Positions 25,375 through 35,025 are shown, numbered from the stretch's first letter. The stretch: 64,000 nt of DNA from Dehalococcoidia bacterium (GCA_030753265.1 JASMCQ010000047.1:22277-86276); one strand, 5' to 3'. Numbers and translations are program-made. The notes: generated by a model from the letters alone, not told the origin.

Positions 25375-26739
25375 GTGACAAACGGCGCGACAGCCAAAGT
25401 AAGGGTGGTGCACTACATCAACCAGTTCTTCGCGGGACTGGGCTCCGAAGAAGCCAACGACACACCTTTGCAGGTGAAGGAAGGCCCGATCGGACCCGGC
25501 CGGGCGCTGCAGCAGGCCTTGGGAGAGCGGGGCAGCGTGGTATCCACCATCTTCGCCGGAGATGACTTCTTTGTTTCCAACCAGGAAGAAGCTGTCGCCC
25601 AAGTTGCTGCTTCGCTGCGGGAGATAAAACCTGACCTGCTTCTCGCCGGACCGGCCTTCGACGCCGGCCGCTACGGTCTGGCCTGTGCGTTGGTGTGTAA
25701 GACGGCCTGGGATATGGGCATACCCGCGGTAACGGGGATGCACCCAGACAACGCGGGCCTCTCTGCCTACCGGCAGGCCGTTCTAGCCATGCCCACCGGC
25801 GAAACTCCCGTGGAGATGGCCGCCAACTTGAAGAGCATGTTTGGGCTGGGACTGAAGCTGGTGCGACAGGAGCCTCTGGGGCCGGCCGATGTCGAGGGGT
25901 TTCTGCCCACTGGAATGCGGCGCCTGCACCAGCGAGAAAAGCCCGGCGGCCAACGTGCCGTTGACATGGTGCTCGACAGGGTGCTGGGCCGGCCCTTCGT
26001 GTCGGAGATCCCGGCCCGGCCTTACGAGGCGGTGGACCCGCCGGAGCCGATCTTGGACCTGCGAGGCGTCGCCCTTGGGCTGGTCACCTCGGCGGGGATT
26101 GTGCCCAAGGGCAACCCGGACCAACAGTCCAGCGCTATTCCCCGCAAGTTGGTGTCGTATAACATCACGGGCCTGAACGCCCTGATCGTGGACGATTGGG
26201 AGTCGGTCCACGGAGGATTCAAAGGCTACATCTACAACACCGTCAACCCCAACTACGCCATGCCGCTACCCGCCCTGCGAGCGGCCGAGGCCAAGGGGTT
26301 GATCAAGGCCATCTATCCCAAGGTCTTCTCGGTGGTGGGCGCCGGCTGCCCGGTATCGGACGCCAAACGCATCGGCGGAGAGATAGCCCGGCAGTTCAAG
26401 AACGACGGGGTGCGGGCGGCGATCATCGCCTCCACTTGAGGGAGCTGCAATCGTTGCGGCGCAACGATGACCAAAGAACTGGAACGGGAAGGCATAGTGG
26501 TGGCGATTATCAGCGCCCTCCCGGCCGTACCGTTATCCCTCGGCGCGCACCGCATAGTCCGTGGAGTCCGGGTCGAACACCTTTGCGGTGATCCGAACCT
26601 CTCGCGGGATCGCGACCGAGAGTTGATGTACAGCATAGTGGAAACCGCGCTGGAGGCGATCCAAACTCCGGTGACCAAGCCCACGGTCTTCGACCCATCC
26701 TCCGACAGGTCCTCCAGGGAAGTGGCCCATGCGGCTTGA
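25375..26739 (+). CDS. grdB: GrdB-like selenoprotein, second copy, TGA = selenocysteine at residue 355
   Basis: A 454-aa paralogue of the gene at 6294 with the same blocks: VVHYINQFFAGLGSEE, EGPIGPGRAL, GPAFDAGRYGLACALVC and ESVHGGF. The TGA at 26437-26439 lies in frame between AAIIAST and GSCNRCGATMTKEL, giving the same UxxCxxC motif; the frame then runs 100 codons to its stop. The GTG start has GAGGAGG four bases upstream. The candidate SECIS 19-mer is identical to copy 1. The stop overlaps the following GrdE-like start by 11 bases. Two diverged copies that both keep the TGA argue strongly for selenocysteine use. Substrate unknown. Confidence 0.9.
26437..26439 (+). other. Selenocysteine codon (TGA) in grdB-like gene 2
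   Basis: The codon aligns exactly with the TGA at 7344 in copy 1 and with the active-site Sec of known GrdB proteins. Confidence 0.88.
26450..26468 (+). promoter_or_regulatory. Candidate bacterial SECIS hairpin 2
   Basis: ATCGTTGC (26450-26457), loop GGC and GCAACGAT (26461-26468), starting 10 bases after the TGA. Sequence and distance are identical to the hairpin at 7357. Confidence 0.75.
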
Positions 26740-28066
26740 GGTTGGCACCTTCCCGATTAGCGACGTGACCTTCGGCTCCAGCACGCAGTTAAGTGGCGGC
26801 CGGCTGGTGCTGAACAAGCAGGAAATGCTGGATATCGTGCTCCTGGACCCGTTCGTCGCCCAGGCGGATGTCCACATCGCCAGGCCGGGTGAGTCGGTCC
26901 GGATTATCGAGTACGAAAACGTCATCGAGCCCAAACTAAAGGTCGACGGCGAGGGCACCGCTTATCCTGGCGTATGCGGCAGGCCCACGGAGATGGTGGG
27001 CACCGGGCGCACCCACCGGCTGGCCGGGGTGGCGGTCGTGGAATGCCTAGACTTGACCGGTATGATCGAGTCGGCGCCAGGGGAAACCAGGCAATGGAGC
27101 AGGGAGCGCGTACTCGACATCCGGTTCATCGACATGAGCGGCCCGGGAGCGGTTCACCATTATGCGTCGCAAATAAGCATCTGCCTCGTGGTGAGACCCA
27201 TCGCCAACCTGCCGGCCCAAGAACAGCATTACGCGTCATTCTCCAATGCGTTGAAAATTCCGGACTACCTGGCGGAGGTGACCAGGGACCTGGAACCACC
27301 CGAGGTTGAGATATTCGATACGGCCCCGTCCCCCGGCTTGCCGGGCGTAGTGTACATCCCTCACCTGGCTTCCTCGGAGCCGGTGGCGGGCGCCCAAGGG
27401 AGTTACGGGAGCGCCGTTTACGGCCAGATCAGGCTGTCGGCGCCCTGGCTCCTGTCCGGTACGGAGATGGTTGATGGAGCGGTCTGCGGTGGTGGCCCCG
27501 GCGGAAACTCTGGGGGCGGCTCCACCTGGGTGATGGCCAACAACCCCGTCGTGCTGGATCTGTGGCGGCGCCATGGCAAGGATCTAAACTTCCGGGGGTG
27601 CATCATCCAGCGGACGAATTGGACGGACCAAAGAGAGTACCGGGTGGCGGCTGACCGGGCGTCACTGCTTGCCGTTGAGCTGGGCGCCGAAGGGGCCATC
27701 TTGACCACGGATGTCCGGGGACAGCGCTTTGTTGGAACCATGCTGACTCTGGAGTCTTGCGAGCGCGCCGGCATCAAGACCGTTCTGCTGACCGAGGAGG
27801 AAGACAACGAGAACGGAGCCGCTCCTCCGTTCCTGTTCGTGCCCCCGGAGTTTGCGGCCGGGGTCTCCACCGGCACCGGCGACATGCCGCACCCCTTCCC
27901 TCCGGTCTCGGACGTCATCGGCACCATCGACCCCGCGCCGGAGCATTGGTTCCAAGAGCAGCCACCGGTTCACGGGCGTTACGGGCTCAGACATCTGTCG
28001 GACTACTGCGGGTTCGGAAAGCAGAGCTACGCCGATTTTTTCGCCGTCCCCGGCGTCTCGCCGTAG
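26729..28066 (+). CDS. grdE: GrdE-like protein, second copy
   Basis: A 445-aa paralogue of the gene at 7634. It starts MRLEVGTFPISDVTF and keeps ARPGESVRI, IEPKLKV, GTGRTHRLAG, IDMSGPGAVHH, TTDVRGQRF and TEEEDNENGAAPP. The candidate pyruvoyl-forming Cys is Cys253 in VDGAVCGGG, at almost the same position as Cys254 of copy 1, although the following residues differ (a Gly-rich stretch with Ser). Its start lies inside the end of the grdB-like gene, so the subunits are co-translated. It ends 32 bases from a convergent CorC-like gene, so no further grd genes belong to this unit. Confidence 0.87.
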   Translation: MRLEVGTFPISDVTFGSSTQLSGGRLVLNKQEMLDIVLLDPFVAQADVHIARPGESVRIIEYENVIEPKLKVDGEGTAYPGVCGRPTEMVGTGRTHRLAGVAVVECLDLTGMIESAPGETRQWSRERVLDIRFIDMSGPGAVHHYASQISICLVVRPIANLPAQEQHYASFSNALKIPDYLAEVTRDLEPPEVEIFDTAPSPGLPGVVYIPHLASSEPVAGAQGSYGSAVYGQIRLSAPWLLSGTEMVDGAVCGGGPGGNSGGGSTWVMANNPVVLDLWRRHGKDLNFRGCIIQRTNWTDQREYRVAADRASLLAVELGAEGAILTTDVRGQRFVGTMLTLESCERAGIKTVLLTEEEDNENGAAPPFLFVPPEFAAGVSTGTGDMPHPFPPVSDVIGTIDPAPEHWFQEQPPVHGRYGLRHLSDYCGFGKQSYADFFAVPGVSP

Positions 28067-28098
28067 CACAAACTGAGCGAGACCAGGGTTCGGAAGCT

Positions 28099-29307
28099 TC
28101 AGGCGGACGAGTTACCGGAGACTCGCTCGATGCGAAGCTTGCGGAGGCGGCGGCCCAGTATTGAAATGACCTCAATACGGAGGTGGTCGGTGACTATTAC
28201 GTCGCCAACCTGGGGGATCTTGCCCAGGGCCTGGTAAACGTACCCGCCCAACGTATCCACGTCCGTGCTGCCAAGCTGGGTGGCCAGCAGTTCTTCAACG
28301 TCGTCGGTGGTCACTCCGGCATCGACGAGCACCGCGCCGTCCGGCAAGTAGACCACCCGGGACTCCCGGGTGCGCGTATACTCGTCCTCGATCTCGCCGA
28401 CGATCTCCTCCAGCACGTCTTCCATGGTGACCAGCCCCTCGGTGCCCCCATACTCATCCACCACGATGGCCATTTGAACGCCCTTGTCCTGCAGCTCCTC
28501 CAGCAGATCGTCCAGGCGCTTGCTTTCAGGAATGATGAACGCCGGGCGGACGAGATCGCGAAGGCTGGTGCCCGGCTTCCCCCGAGCCAGGACCTCCAGC
28601 ACCTCCAGGGAGTGGACGATTCCCAGGATGCGGTCGATGGTGTCCTCGTAGACCGGAAGGCGGCTATGCCCGCCCTGGGTCATCAGCTCGGCCACCTGGG
28701 CCAGAGTAGCGTCGGCCTCCACCGAGACCATGTCCAAACGGGGCATCATGATTTCCCGGGCGGTGGTAACGTCTAGGCGCAGGATGGACCGAAGCATCTC
28801 CCGGTCCCGTTGGTCCAGGCTGACCAGGTCGGCTTCCGTGATTACCGGTTCGTCCCTCTCCGGGAAAAGGTCGCCGGCGAAGTCCTCTCGGCCCCCGTTG
28901 CCGGGGCCGCCGTTGCCTCCTGCTCCGGCTCTGCCGTCCGCACCTCCGTTGATCGCCCGGGGCCGGGCGCGGCGCCAGGGAACGGCCAAGGCCGGCCGGC
29001 GAGACGCGAGATAGGCGGCTACCCGGTCGGCGACTATCACTGAAACGAGCAGGCCCAGGGCCATGAAAGAGGCGGGGAACCAACCGGTGGTTCCGGTACT
29101 ACGCAGCAGCGCCAGGCCTGACAGGGCGGCGGCAATGACGGATCCGTAGGTGAGCCAGGAGAGGATGTGGCCGGCCAGTTGAGAAGGACGGCCGTTTCTT
29201 GGGGAGCCGTTGGTCGAGGTTCTTGAGTGGCGGGCCAGGCACAGGTAGGCGTACAGCAAAAGCGCCGCGACGAAAACTGGAGCCGATGGTAAATAGTCTA
29301 TATCCAA
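28099..29307 (-). CDS. HlyC/CorC family protein with CBS pair
   Basis: A 402-aa protein of the CorC/TlyC family. The N-terminal third has two to three hydrophobic segments that stand in for the usual DUF21 membrane domain, but it is short and followed by a Gly-rich linker. The C-terminal two thirds hold a CBS pair (TTAREIMMPRLDMVSVEADA onward, and VVDEYGGTEGLVTMEDVLEE) and the CorC_HlyC domain (DAGVTTDDVEELL, DTLGGYVYQALGKIP, GDVI). The family is linked to magnesium or cobalt efflux and not to haemolysis. It follows glmU by 63 bases on the same strand and may be co-transcribed. Confidence 0.87.
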   Translation of the reverse strand: MDIDYLPSAPVFVAALLLYAYLCLARHSRTSTNGSPRNGRPSQLAGHILSWLTYGSVIAAALSGLALLRSTGTTGWFPASFMALGLLVSVIVADRVAAYLASRRPALAVPWRRARPRAINGGADGRAGAGGNGGPGNGGREDFAGDLFPERDEPVITEADLVSLDQRDREMLRSILRLDVTTAREIMMPRLDMVSVEADATLAQVAELMTQGGHSRLPVYEDTIDRILGIVHSLEVLEVLARGKPGTSLRDLVRPAFIIPESKRLDDLLEELQDKGVQMAIVVDEYGGTEGLVTMEDVLEEIVGEIEDEYTRTRESRVVYLPDGAVLVDAGVTTDDVEELLATQLGSTDVDTLGGYVYQALGKIPQVGDVIVTDHLRIEVISILGRRLRKLRIERVSGNSSA

Positions 29308-29370
29308 TACTCCCCCTACCGGATGCCTGCGGCCCGGGAGGGAGGTCCCACGGGGTTTACCCCTATTAAG

Positions 29371-30729
29371 TCAGTCGGGTCTATCATTCTTGACTTTTAT
29401 TTTAGCAGGAACTCCGACCGCCAGTCTACCTGCCGGGACATCGCGGGTCACCACCGAGCCCGCGCCGGTAATAGCGCCCTCGCCTACCGTGACCGGCGCC
29501 ACCAGCATCGTGTCGCAGCCGATGAAGGCGCCCGCCTCGACGACCGTTCGGTGTTTGTCTTTGCCGTCGTAGTTGCAGGTGACCATGCCTGCTCCCAGGT
29601 TCACCCCGGCGCCGATGGACGCGTCACCCACATAGCCAAAATGTCCCATGGCCGCCCCCGACCCGACCCGGCTCTGCTTGACCTCGGCGAAGTTGCCCAC
29701 GTGGACCCCGGACTCCAGGTACGCTCCGGGCCGCAGGTGGCTGAAGGGGCCGATGTCCACATCGTCTTCCATGGCCGCCTCTTCCAGCGCGGAGGAGGTC
29801 ACCCGGCACCGGTTGCCGACCTTCGAGTCACGGATGGTGGAACCCGGCCCGATTTCGCACCCTTCCCCGATGCTGGTCCGGCCCAACAGCATTGTGTTAG
29901 GCAGGATCACCGTATCCTGGCCGATGGCCACGTCGGGGTCGATGAACACGGAAGCCGGGTCGACCATTGTCACCCCGGCCAGCAGCCAGTGCTCCCGGAT
30001 ACGCTGGCGATGCACCGCCTCCACCTCGGCCAGCTGGAGACGGTCGTTGACACCTTGAAGCTCACTCGAGTCCGCCGCGGCCACCCCGTGGATTCTTGCG
30101 CCGTGCGCCGCACCGATGCCGGCCAGCGAGGTGAGGTACCGCTCGCCGTTGGGACTCGGCGCCACGCGTTCCAGGTTCTCCCACAACCAGGGGGCGGTGA
30201 AGCAGTAAACGCCGGCGTTGAACACCCCCGGCAGCTCGGAGGTTTCCGGGTCGTCCGCAGCCTCAACGATGCTGACCACCTTGCCGGATTCATCCTGATG
30301 GACCCGGCCTAGGTCGCCGACCGAGAGAGTGTCGCCCGTAAGCAGGGTCATATCGTCAGAGGCCGCAGTGTGGGACTCCACCAGGGCCTTGACGGTGTCC
30401 GCCCGGAGCAGAGGGCAGTCGGCCCCCAGCACCAGGAGGTGGTCCGCCTTCCCTTCAATCAGCCCGGCGGCGCGGCCCAACGCGTCACCGGTTCCCAACG
30501 CCGACGGCTGATCGATGTATTCCACGTCTGCTCCCAACAACTCCCGGACCGCGGCGGCGCTGCTGGGAGATACCACGACCACGAGCCGCCCGATTCCCAA
30601 CTGGCGCATCAGTTCCACCGGGTAGCGAATCAACTCCTTCCCACAGACGCGATGCAGTACCTTGGGAAGCCGGGACTTCATTCTTATGCCCATTCCAGCG
30701 GCTAGCACAACTCCGGCCCACCGGTCCAT
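29371..30729 (-). CDS. glmU: Bifunctional GlmU (GlcNAc-1-P uridylyltransferase / glucosamine-1-P acetyltransferase)
   Basis: A 452-aa enzyme from the ATG at 30729 (MDRWAGVVLAAGMG), which has GAGAGGT upstream; the longer frame is not supported. The N-terminal pyrophosphorylase domain has LAAGMGIRMKSRLPKVLH, ADCPLLRADT and VFNAGVYCF. The C-terminal left-handed beta-helix has hexapeptide repeats (VGNFAEVKQSRVG, NLGAGMVTCNYDGKDKHRT). It makes UDP-GlcNAc for the cell wall or surface glycans. An extended -10 promoter with perfect TATAAT lies 130 bases upstream. Confidence 0.95.
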   Translation of the reverse strand: MDRWAGVVLAAGMGIRMKSRLPKVLHRVCGKELIRYPVELMRQLGIGRLVVVVSPSSAAAVRELLGADVEYIDQPSALGTGDALGRAAGLIEGKADHLLVLGADCPLLRADTVKALVESHTAASDDMTLLTGDTLSVGDLGRVHQDESGKVVSIVEAADDPETSELPGVFNAGVYCFTAPWLWENLERVAPSPNGERYLTSLAGIGAAHGARIHGVAAADSSELQGVNDRLQLAEVEAVHRQRIREHWLLAGVTMVDPASVFIDPDVAIGQDTVILPNTMLLGRTSIGEGCEIGPGSTIRDSKVGNRCRVTSSALEEAAMEDDVDIGPFSHLRPGAYLESGVHVGNFAEVKQSRVGSGAAMGHFGYVGDASIGAGVNLGAGMVTCNYDGKDKHRTVVEAGAFIGCDTMLVAPVTVGEGAITGAGSVVTRDVPAGRLAVGVPAKIKVKNDRPD

Positions 30730-30852
30730 CGCGGCACCTCTCGAAGAAACTCTCAAGGCGGGCATCACGCCGGTAAATCCACCCCAACGTGCTGTCCGGC
30801 CCATCGGACGGGTTCTCAGGGACAAGGGCGTACCTCGGGAACCCGGCGCCTA

Positions 30853-30861
30853 ATTATACCA
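30853..30861 (-). promoter_or_regulatory. Predicted extended -10 promoter of glmU
   Basis: The minus strand reads TGGTATAAT from 30861 to 30853, a perfect extended -10 element. No clear -35 is visible, as is common with this type. Confidence 0.55.
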
Positions 30862-31212
30862 GCGAGTGCCGCGGTGTTGCCTGAGTTCATTCCTCCTTTC
30901 ATCAGGCCGGCGGGTCCGGAAAGACCGGCGTCGGGAGCAGCGTGACATCCTCGGTCGCTTCCGCGGTGCGCTTCGATGGACAGGGCAAGGGCTATCTACG
31001 GATATCTCGGTCCGCCCGGCGGGGAAGACAGGGATCGTCGATGCTACGGGACCTCTCGGCACCCTCCGGGGCGGAAGCCTGGCAAGACGGGAAAGACCTC
31101 GGGGGGTTAAAATCGAAACTGCGAACCAAAGCTCAAACATTGGTCCGCAGTTAGTGATCGGGTGGAACCGGATACCGGGCCTGAGAAACGCCGTTGCCGG
31201 CAGCGACGGCTG
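30862..31212. other. Intergenic region between glmU and the coiled-coil gene
   Basis: I see no supported gene in these 351 bases; the overlapping short frames on both strands have no homology. Confidence 0.45.
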
Positions 31213-32273
31213 CTACTTGGCGGCCTTCGCCCTTCGGGCCGGCCTCTTTGCGTTGCCGGAATTCTTGGGCTGGTCCTGTTTTGAGGGCATTTCAGAAGGC
31301 GCCGTCTCGACGATCGCGGCTTGAGCCAGGACCGCGGATTTTGCGCCGTTGGCCGGCTTCTTCGCATTGCCGGAGCTTCTTGGCTTCGCTTGCTTCGAGG
31401 GCGATCCGGAACGTGCCGTCTCGACGCGCGCGGCTTGGGCCGGGACCGCGGATTTTGCACCGTTGGCTGGCTCGGGGGAAGCGGTGTTTCCGTTGGTGCT
31501 CGGCTTTGAGGACACAGGAGCCTCGGCCGGTTGCTCCTCAACCTGCATCAGGATGTCCTGTGACCATGCCTTGAGCCGGGCTGCGTCGGCGTATATTCTT
31601 TGGGCTTCGAGTTCCTCTCGAGTTGTGCGGGCTTGGGCGAGAATCCCTTGAGCCTCGACCGACGCCTGGCGTTTGAGGTCCAAGCATACCCGTTCCGACT
31701 CCAAACGTTCCCGTTCCGACTCCATGCGATCTCGATCCGACTCCATGCGGGCCTCATCCAGAACAGCGCGGGCCGCCCGATGGGAGTCTGCGAGAATTCG
31801 TTCTCGGTCGGCTTCCGCTTGGACTCTGTTGGATTCGGCCCGCTTCAACTCGGCCTCGGCTTCGGCGTACTTCGCTTCCGCTTCAGTTTCCAGGCGCATG
31901 GCGCTTTGTTGGGCGCTATTCCGGTTGGCTTCGGCCTCGGCTCTAAGGGTCTCGGCCTGCTTTAGCTCGGCCTGGGCTTCGGAGTGCCAAGTATCCGCCT
32001 CACTCTCCAAGTGCTTGGCATGTTGTAGGGCGTTGTTTCCGCTGATGATGAGCTTCTGGCATTTTCCCGGGTAGCCTCCAGGATTTCCTCCGCTATCTTT
32101 TGACGTGCCGATTCTGCCTGGTCACGAGTGGCTTTGGCCAGCGTAAGCCTGCTTTCGGCATTGGGATCATACTCTTCGCCGTGCTCCCAAGCGCCCGGCG
32201 CCTCCTGGAGCGTTTCCAGAGATAGAGAAACTGGCTCGGCTGGCATGGTGGTTTGGTTATTGTTGGAGACCAT
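31213..32273 (-). pseudogene. Coiled-coil, Ala/Glu-rich repeat protein interrupted by a frameshift
   Basis: Two overlapping frames belong together. The first (ATG 32273, with AAGGGGGAA upstream) gives about 70 acidic helical residues up to EEILEATREN; the second continues from about 32065 with IISGNNALQHAKHLE. The latter begins a 38-residue heptad-rich repeat (ALQHAKHLESEAD..., then SAQQSAMRLETEAE...), followed by ERERLESER-type coiled coil and a Lys/Ala/Pro-rich tail with three related repeats around KPANGAKSA. A single-base change near 32045-32075 would rejoin them to about 350 aa. It is a true pseudogene or an assembly error. The function is unknown; such proteins are structural or bind nucleic acid. 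Confidence 0.65.
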
Positions 32274-32884
32274 CAGGTATTCCCCCTTTCCGCCATTATC
32301 AGAAGATTTTGGCCGGCGGGTCACTTACCGGCGCCACGCTCCGGTGCGCCGAGGAACCCCCGGGTGACGATGCCATGACTCTTGGCTGCGGATTCGCAGC
32401 GGTCCCCTTGGCTGGAACACATCCGAGGGCTTCGTCACGGCGGCGGCCCCGCCCTTTGACCGCAACAGGTTTGCCGCTGGGTTTGCCCGTGCGGCGAGCG
32501 GCTATTCACTACAGGTGACGAAGTCCGTTTTCATCGAGCGCCGCTGTTGTCGAGCTTCATTGATCACCTCAGGGATCACCTCAGGGAATCTTGATGAAGC
32601 CGTGGATGCCGGAACGCCTTAATGGGCGGTCGAAACGGTCCAGGCAGACCTCGCTACGCCGTGCTCGGCGCGGCTCCCCGGCGTTGGCCTTGCCAGAGGG
32701 CCAACGGTTAGCGTCTCCCAAATCGTATGACAACCGGGCATTTCAGGCACAGGGTGCTGCCACCCATCCCTTTGGTAGATACCCCATGATTGACCGCAAA
32801 AGCGCCGGCGCGTTGACATCTCCCGCGTCCACCAGCACAATGAGCCTGCGCCTGACAGACCCTGCGCCGAGGAGCCGGTTGGAT
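32274..32884. other. Intergenic region, no gene recognised
   Basis: These 611 bases separate the coiled-coil gene from an amidase gene. A frame open from 32591 runs in phase into the amidase, but the sequence before 32885 has no homology and no ribosome site. Nothing else was found. Confidence 0.5.
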
Positions 32885-34300
32885 ATGGAAAAAGCACAAA
32901 TTCCCTTCTTATCAGCCACTGAACTGGCCGCACTGATCAAGGCACGGGAGGTTTCACCGGTTGAAGTGGTGGAAGCCTACCTGGACCGAATTAACCAGGT
33001 GGATGGTCAGCTCAACTCCTACATCACCGTGTGCCGCGAAGAGGCGTTGGCCGACGCCCGCCGGCGGGAAACGGAGATATCCGCCGGCGGCTATCTGGGG
33101 CCGATGCACGGCTTGCCGGTGGCGGTGAAGGACCAATTCAACACCAAAGGAATTCGGACCACCGGCGGTTCATCCATCCTCAAGGACTTCGTTCCCGATG
33201 AAGATGCCACGGTGATCGCAAACCTCCGCGGCGCGGGCGCGGTTATTCTGGGCAAGCTAAACATGAGCGAGTACGCCATGGGAGACGCCTTCCACCACCC
33301 GTACGGCCAGCCCCACAACCCTTGGGACTTGACCCGTAACCCGGGCACATCCAGCAGCGGCTCCGGGGCCGCCACCGCGGCTTCATTGTGCGCCACGTCC
33401 CTCGGCGAGGATACCGGTGGCTCCATTCGCGGCCCGGCGGCCTTCTGCGGGCTGGCGGGGATCCGCCCCAGCTGGGGCCGGGTCAGCCGCTACGGCGTAC
33501 TGGGGGCTTCCTGGTCCATGGACACCGTTGGACCTATCTCCCGCACCGTGGCCGACTGCGCCATGACCCTCGGCGCCATCGCCGGGTATGACCCGAGAGA
33601 CCCCTACACCTGGGACGCCCCGGTGCCCGACTACTTAGCCAAGCTCGATGGCGAAATCCGGGGGATCAAAGTGGGGGTGGTCCGGGAGCGGATGCAACCC
33701 GACGGCGTTGAATCCGAGGTGCTTCAAAGCGTGGAGAAGGCCATCGCGGCCCTGGGGGAACTGGGCGCAATGGCCGAAGAGGTGTCCATACCCCTTATCG
33801 CAGCCTCGGCGGCAATTTCCGCCACCCTCATCATGGTGGACGCCGCGGTGGTGCACCGAAAAGGCATCGAAGAGTACCTGGACCAATACGACCACAACAA
33901 TCAGATTCGCCTGTTGTGCGGGAGCATCCTGCCCGCCCAGGCCCATCAGAAGGCGACCCGGCTCCGAGAGGTGATGCGCCGGCAGATACTGGATGCCCTG
34001 GAGCGCGTTGACGTGCTGGTCATGCCCACTTCATCGATTCCGGCCTCTCCCATCCCCGCCCAATCCGGTATGGGCACCAAGCAAGAGGTGCTGCGCGGCT
34101 TCGCCGGAAGGCGCAGCTTCACCAACCCGTTCAACCTGGCCAACGTGCCGGCGCTGTCGGTCAACTGTGGCTTCACCTCCCAGGACCTGCCGGTGGGCCT
34201 CCAGGTGATCGGCAAGCCCTTCCAGGAAGAGCTGCTGTTTCGGGTAGCCCACGCCTACGAGCAAGCCACGGATTGGCACACCCGCCGGCCGCCGATCTAG
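32885..34300 (+). CDS. Amidase signature family enzyme (GatA-like)
   Basis: A 471-aa amidase from the ATG at 32885, with GAGGAG upstream; the upstream frame extension is not conserved. The Ser-cisSer-Lys triad is visible: Lys82 in LPVAVKDQF, Ser156 in GTSSSGSG and the nucleophile Ser180 in GEDTGGSIRGPAAFCG. The last third holds the usual NPFNLANVPALSVNCGF and LPVGLQVIGKPFQE. It hydrolyses an amide to acid and ammonia. No gatB or gatC is near, so it is a catabolic amidase and not a tRNA amidotransferase subunit. It differs clearly from the two other amidases in the window, which resemble each other. Confidence 0.92.
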   Translation: MEKAQIPFLSATELAALIKAREVSPVEVVEAYLDRINQVDGQLNSYITVCREEALADARRRETEISAGGYLGPMHGLPVAVKDQFNTKGIRTTGGSSILKDFVPDEDATVIANLRGAGAVILGKLNMSEYAMGDAFHHPYGQPHNPWDLTRNPGTSSSGSGAATAASLCATSLGEDTGGSIRGPAAFCGLAGIRPSWGRVSRYGVLGASWSMDTVGPISRTVADCAMTLGAIAGYDPRDPYTWDAPVPDYLAKLDGEIRGIKVGVVRERMQPDGVESEVLQSVEKAIAALGELGAMAEEVSIPLIAASAAISATLIMVDAAVVHRKGIEEYLDQYDHNNQIRLLCGSILPAQAHQKATRLREVMRRQILDALERVDVLVMPTSSIPASPIPAQSGMGTKQEVLRGFAGRRSFTNPFNLANVPALSVNCGFTSQDLPVGLQVIGKPFQEELLFRVAHAYEQATDWHTRRPPI

Positions 34301-34437
34301 AGCGGTCAGCGTTCAGCTGTCAGCCCCAGCCTGAAACCAAGCGTTGATTGACCATTGCCGGGCGGAACCAGGGGTCCGGTCGTCCCAGAAGTGGAGAGAC
34401 TTGGCCTTCTGATGGAACTGCAGAGACCCGAGCCCCT

Positions 34438-34539
34438 GAGACCCCTCGCTTCACTCGGGGTGACATTGTGAGGCGGCACTTGGCTGCAATTCTGAAAAGC
34501 GCAACACACCCCCAGTGTCATTGCGAGGGGCATCCCATC
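34438..34539. repeat. Spacer and solo right end of the GIY-YIG element array
   Basis: The stretch begins with a right terminal end (CCCCTCGCTTCACTCGGGG plus TGACA, ending 34465) and continues with a 74-base spacer containing TGCAATTCTGAAAA and TGTCATTGCGAGGGGC. The same spacer, with small changes, separates the two full elements at 34926-35025. Confidence 0.75.
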
Positions 34540-34925
34540 TGTCATTCCGAGGAGCGGAGCGACGAGGAACCTCAGGTCTTGCAGAGGTAATGTCCGGTGC
34601 ACCAGTACTACGTTTACATAATGGCCAGCCGGGCCAAGACCCTTTACATCGGCGTGACCAATGACTTGGAACGCCGGGTGTTCGAGCATAAACAGGGACA
34701 CCACGGGAGCTTCACCAGCAAGTACAATATCACCAAGCTCGTGTACCACGATTCGACCTCCGATGTTGGTAGTGCCATCGCGCGGGAAAAAGAGCTTAAG
34801 GGCTGGCGGAGGAGCAAGAAAGTGGCACTGGTCGAATCGGTGAACCCCGAGTGGAAAGACCTGGCCCTCCGGTGGTATGGCAGTGATCCGAGTCCCTGAG
34901 ACCCCTCGCTTCACTCGGGGTGACA
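34540..34925 (+). mobile_element. Putative 386-bp GIY-YIG element, copy A
   Basis: The left end TGTCATTCCGAG (34540-34551) and the right end CTCGGGGTGACA (34914-34925) are imperfect inverted repeats. Between them lie an inner GAGGAGCGGAGCGACGAGGA sequence and one 100-aa GIY-YIG gene that fills most of the element. Copy B has the same length, ends and gene. Mobility is inferred from structure only. Confidence 0.6.
34597..34899 (+). CDS. GIY-YIG nuclease superfamily protein, copy A
   Basis: A 100-aa protein made almost wholly of a GIY-YIG domain of the UPF0213/YhbQ type. The first strand reads QYYVYIMAS and the second KTLYIGVTNDLERRVFEH, with the conserved Arg; EKELKGWRR carries the catalytic Glu candidate and SVNPEWKDLALRW ends the domain. 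The GTG at 34597 is the first start after the left repeat. It is the only gene in element A and is 85 percent or so alike to copy B by eye. It may cut structured DNA formed by the palindromic ends, which is inference. Confidence 0.8.
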   Translation: MHQYYVYIMASRAKTLYIGVTNDLERRVFEHKQGHHGSFTSKYNITKLVYHDSTSDVGSAIAREKELKGWRRSKKVALVESVNPEWKDLALRWYGSDPSP

Positions 34926-35025
34926 TTGTGAGGTGGCACTTGGCTGCAATTCTGAAAAATGCAACACACCCCCAGCGTCATTGCGAGGGGCAAAGCCGCC
35001 CTGTCATTGCGAGGGGCGTCCCCCC

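Noticed and set aside
28099..29307. Haemolysin annotation
   Set aside because: CBS pair and CorC_HlyC domain belong to the metal-transport-related CorC family; the haemolysin name is historical.
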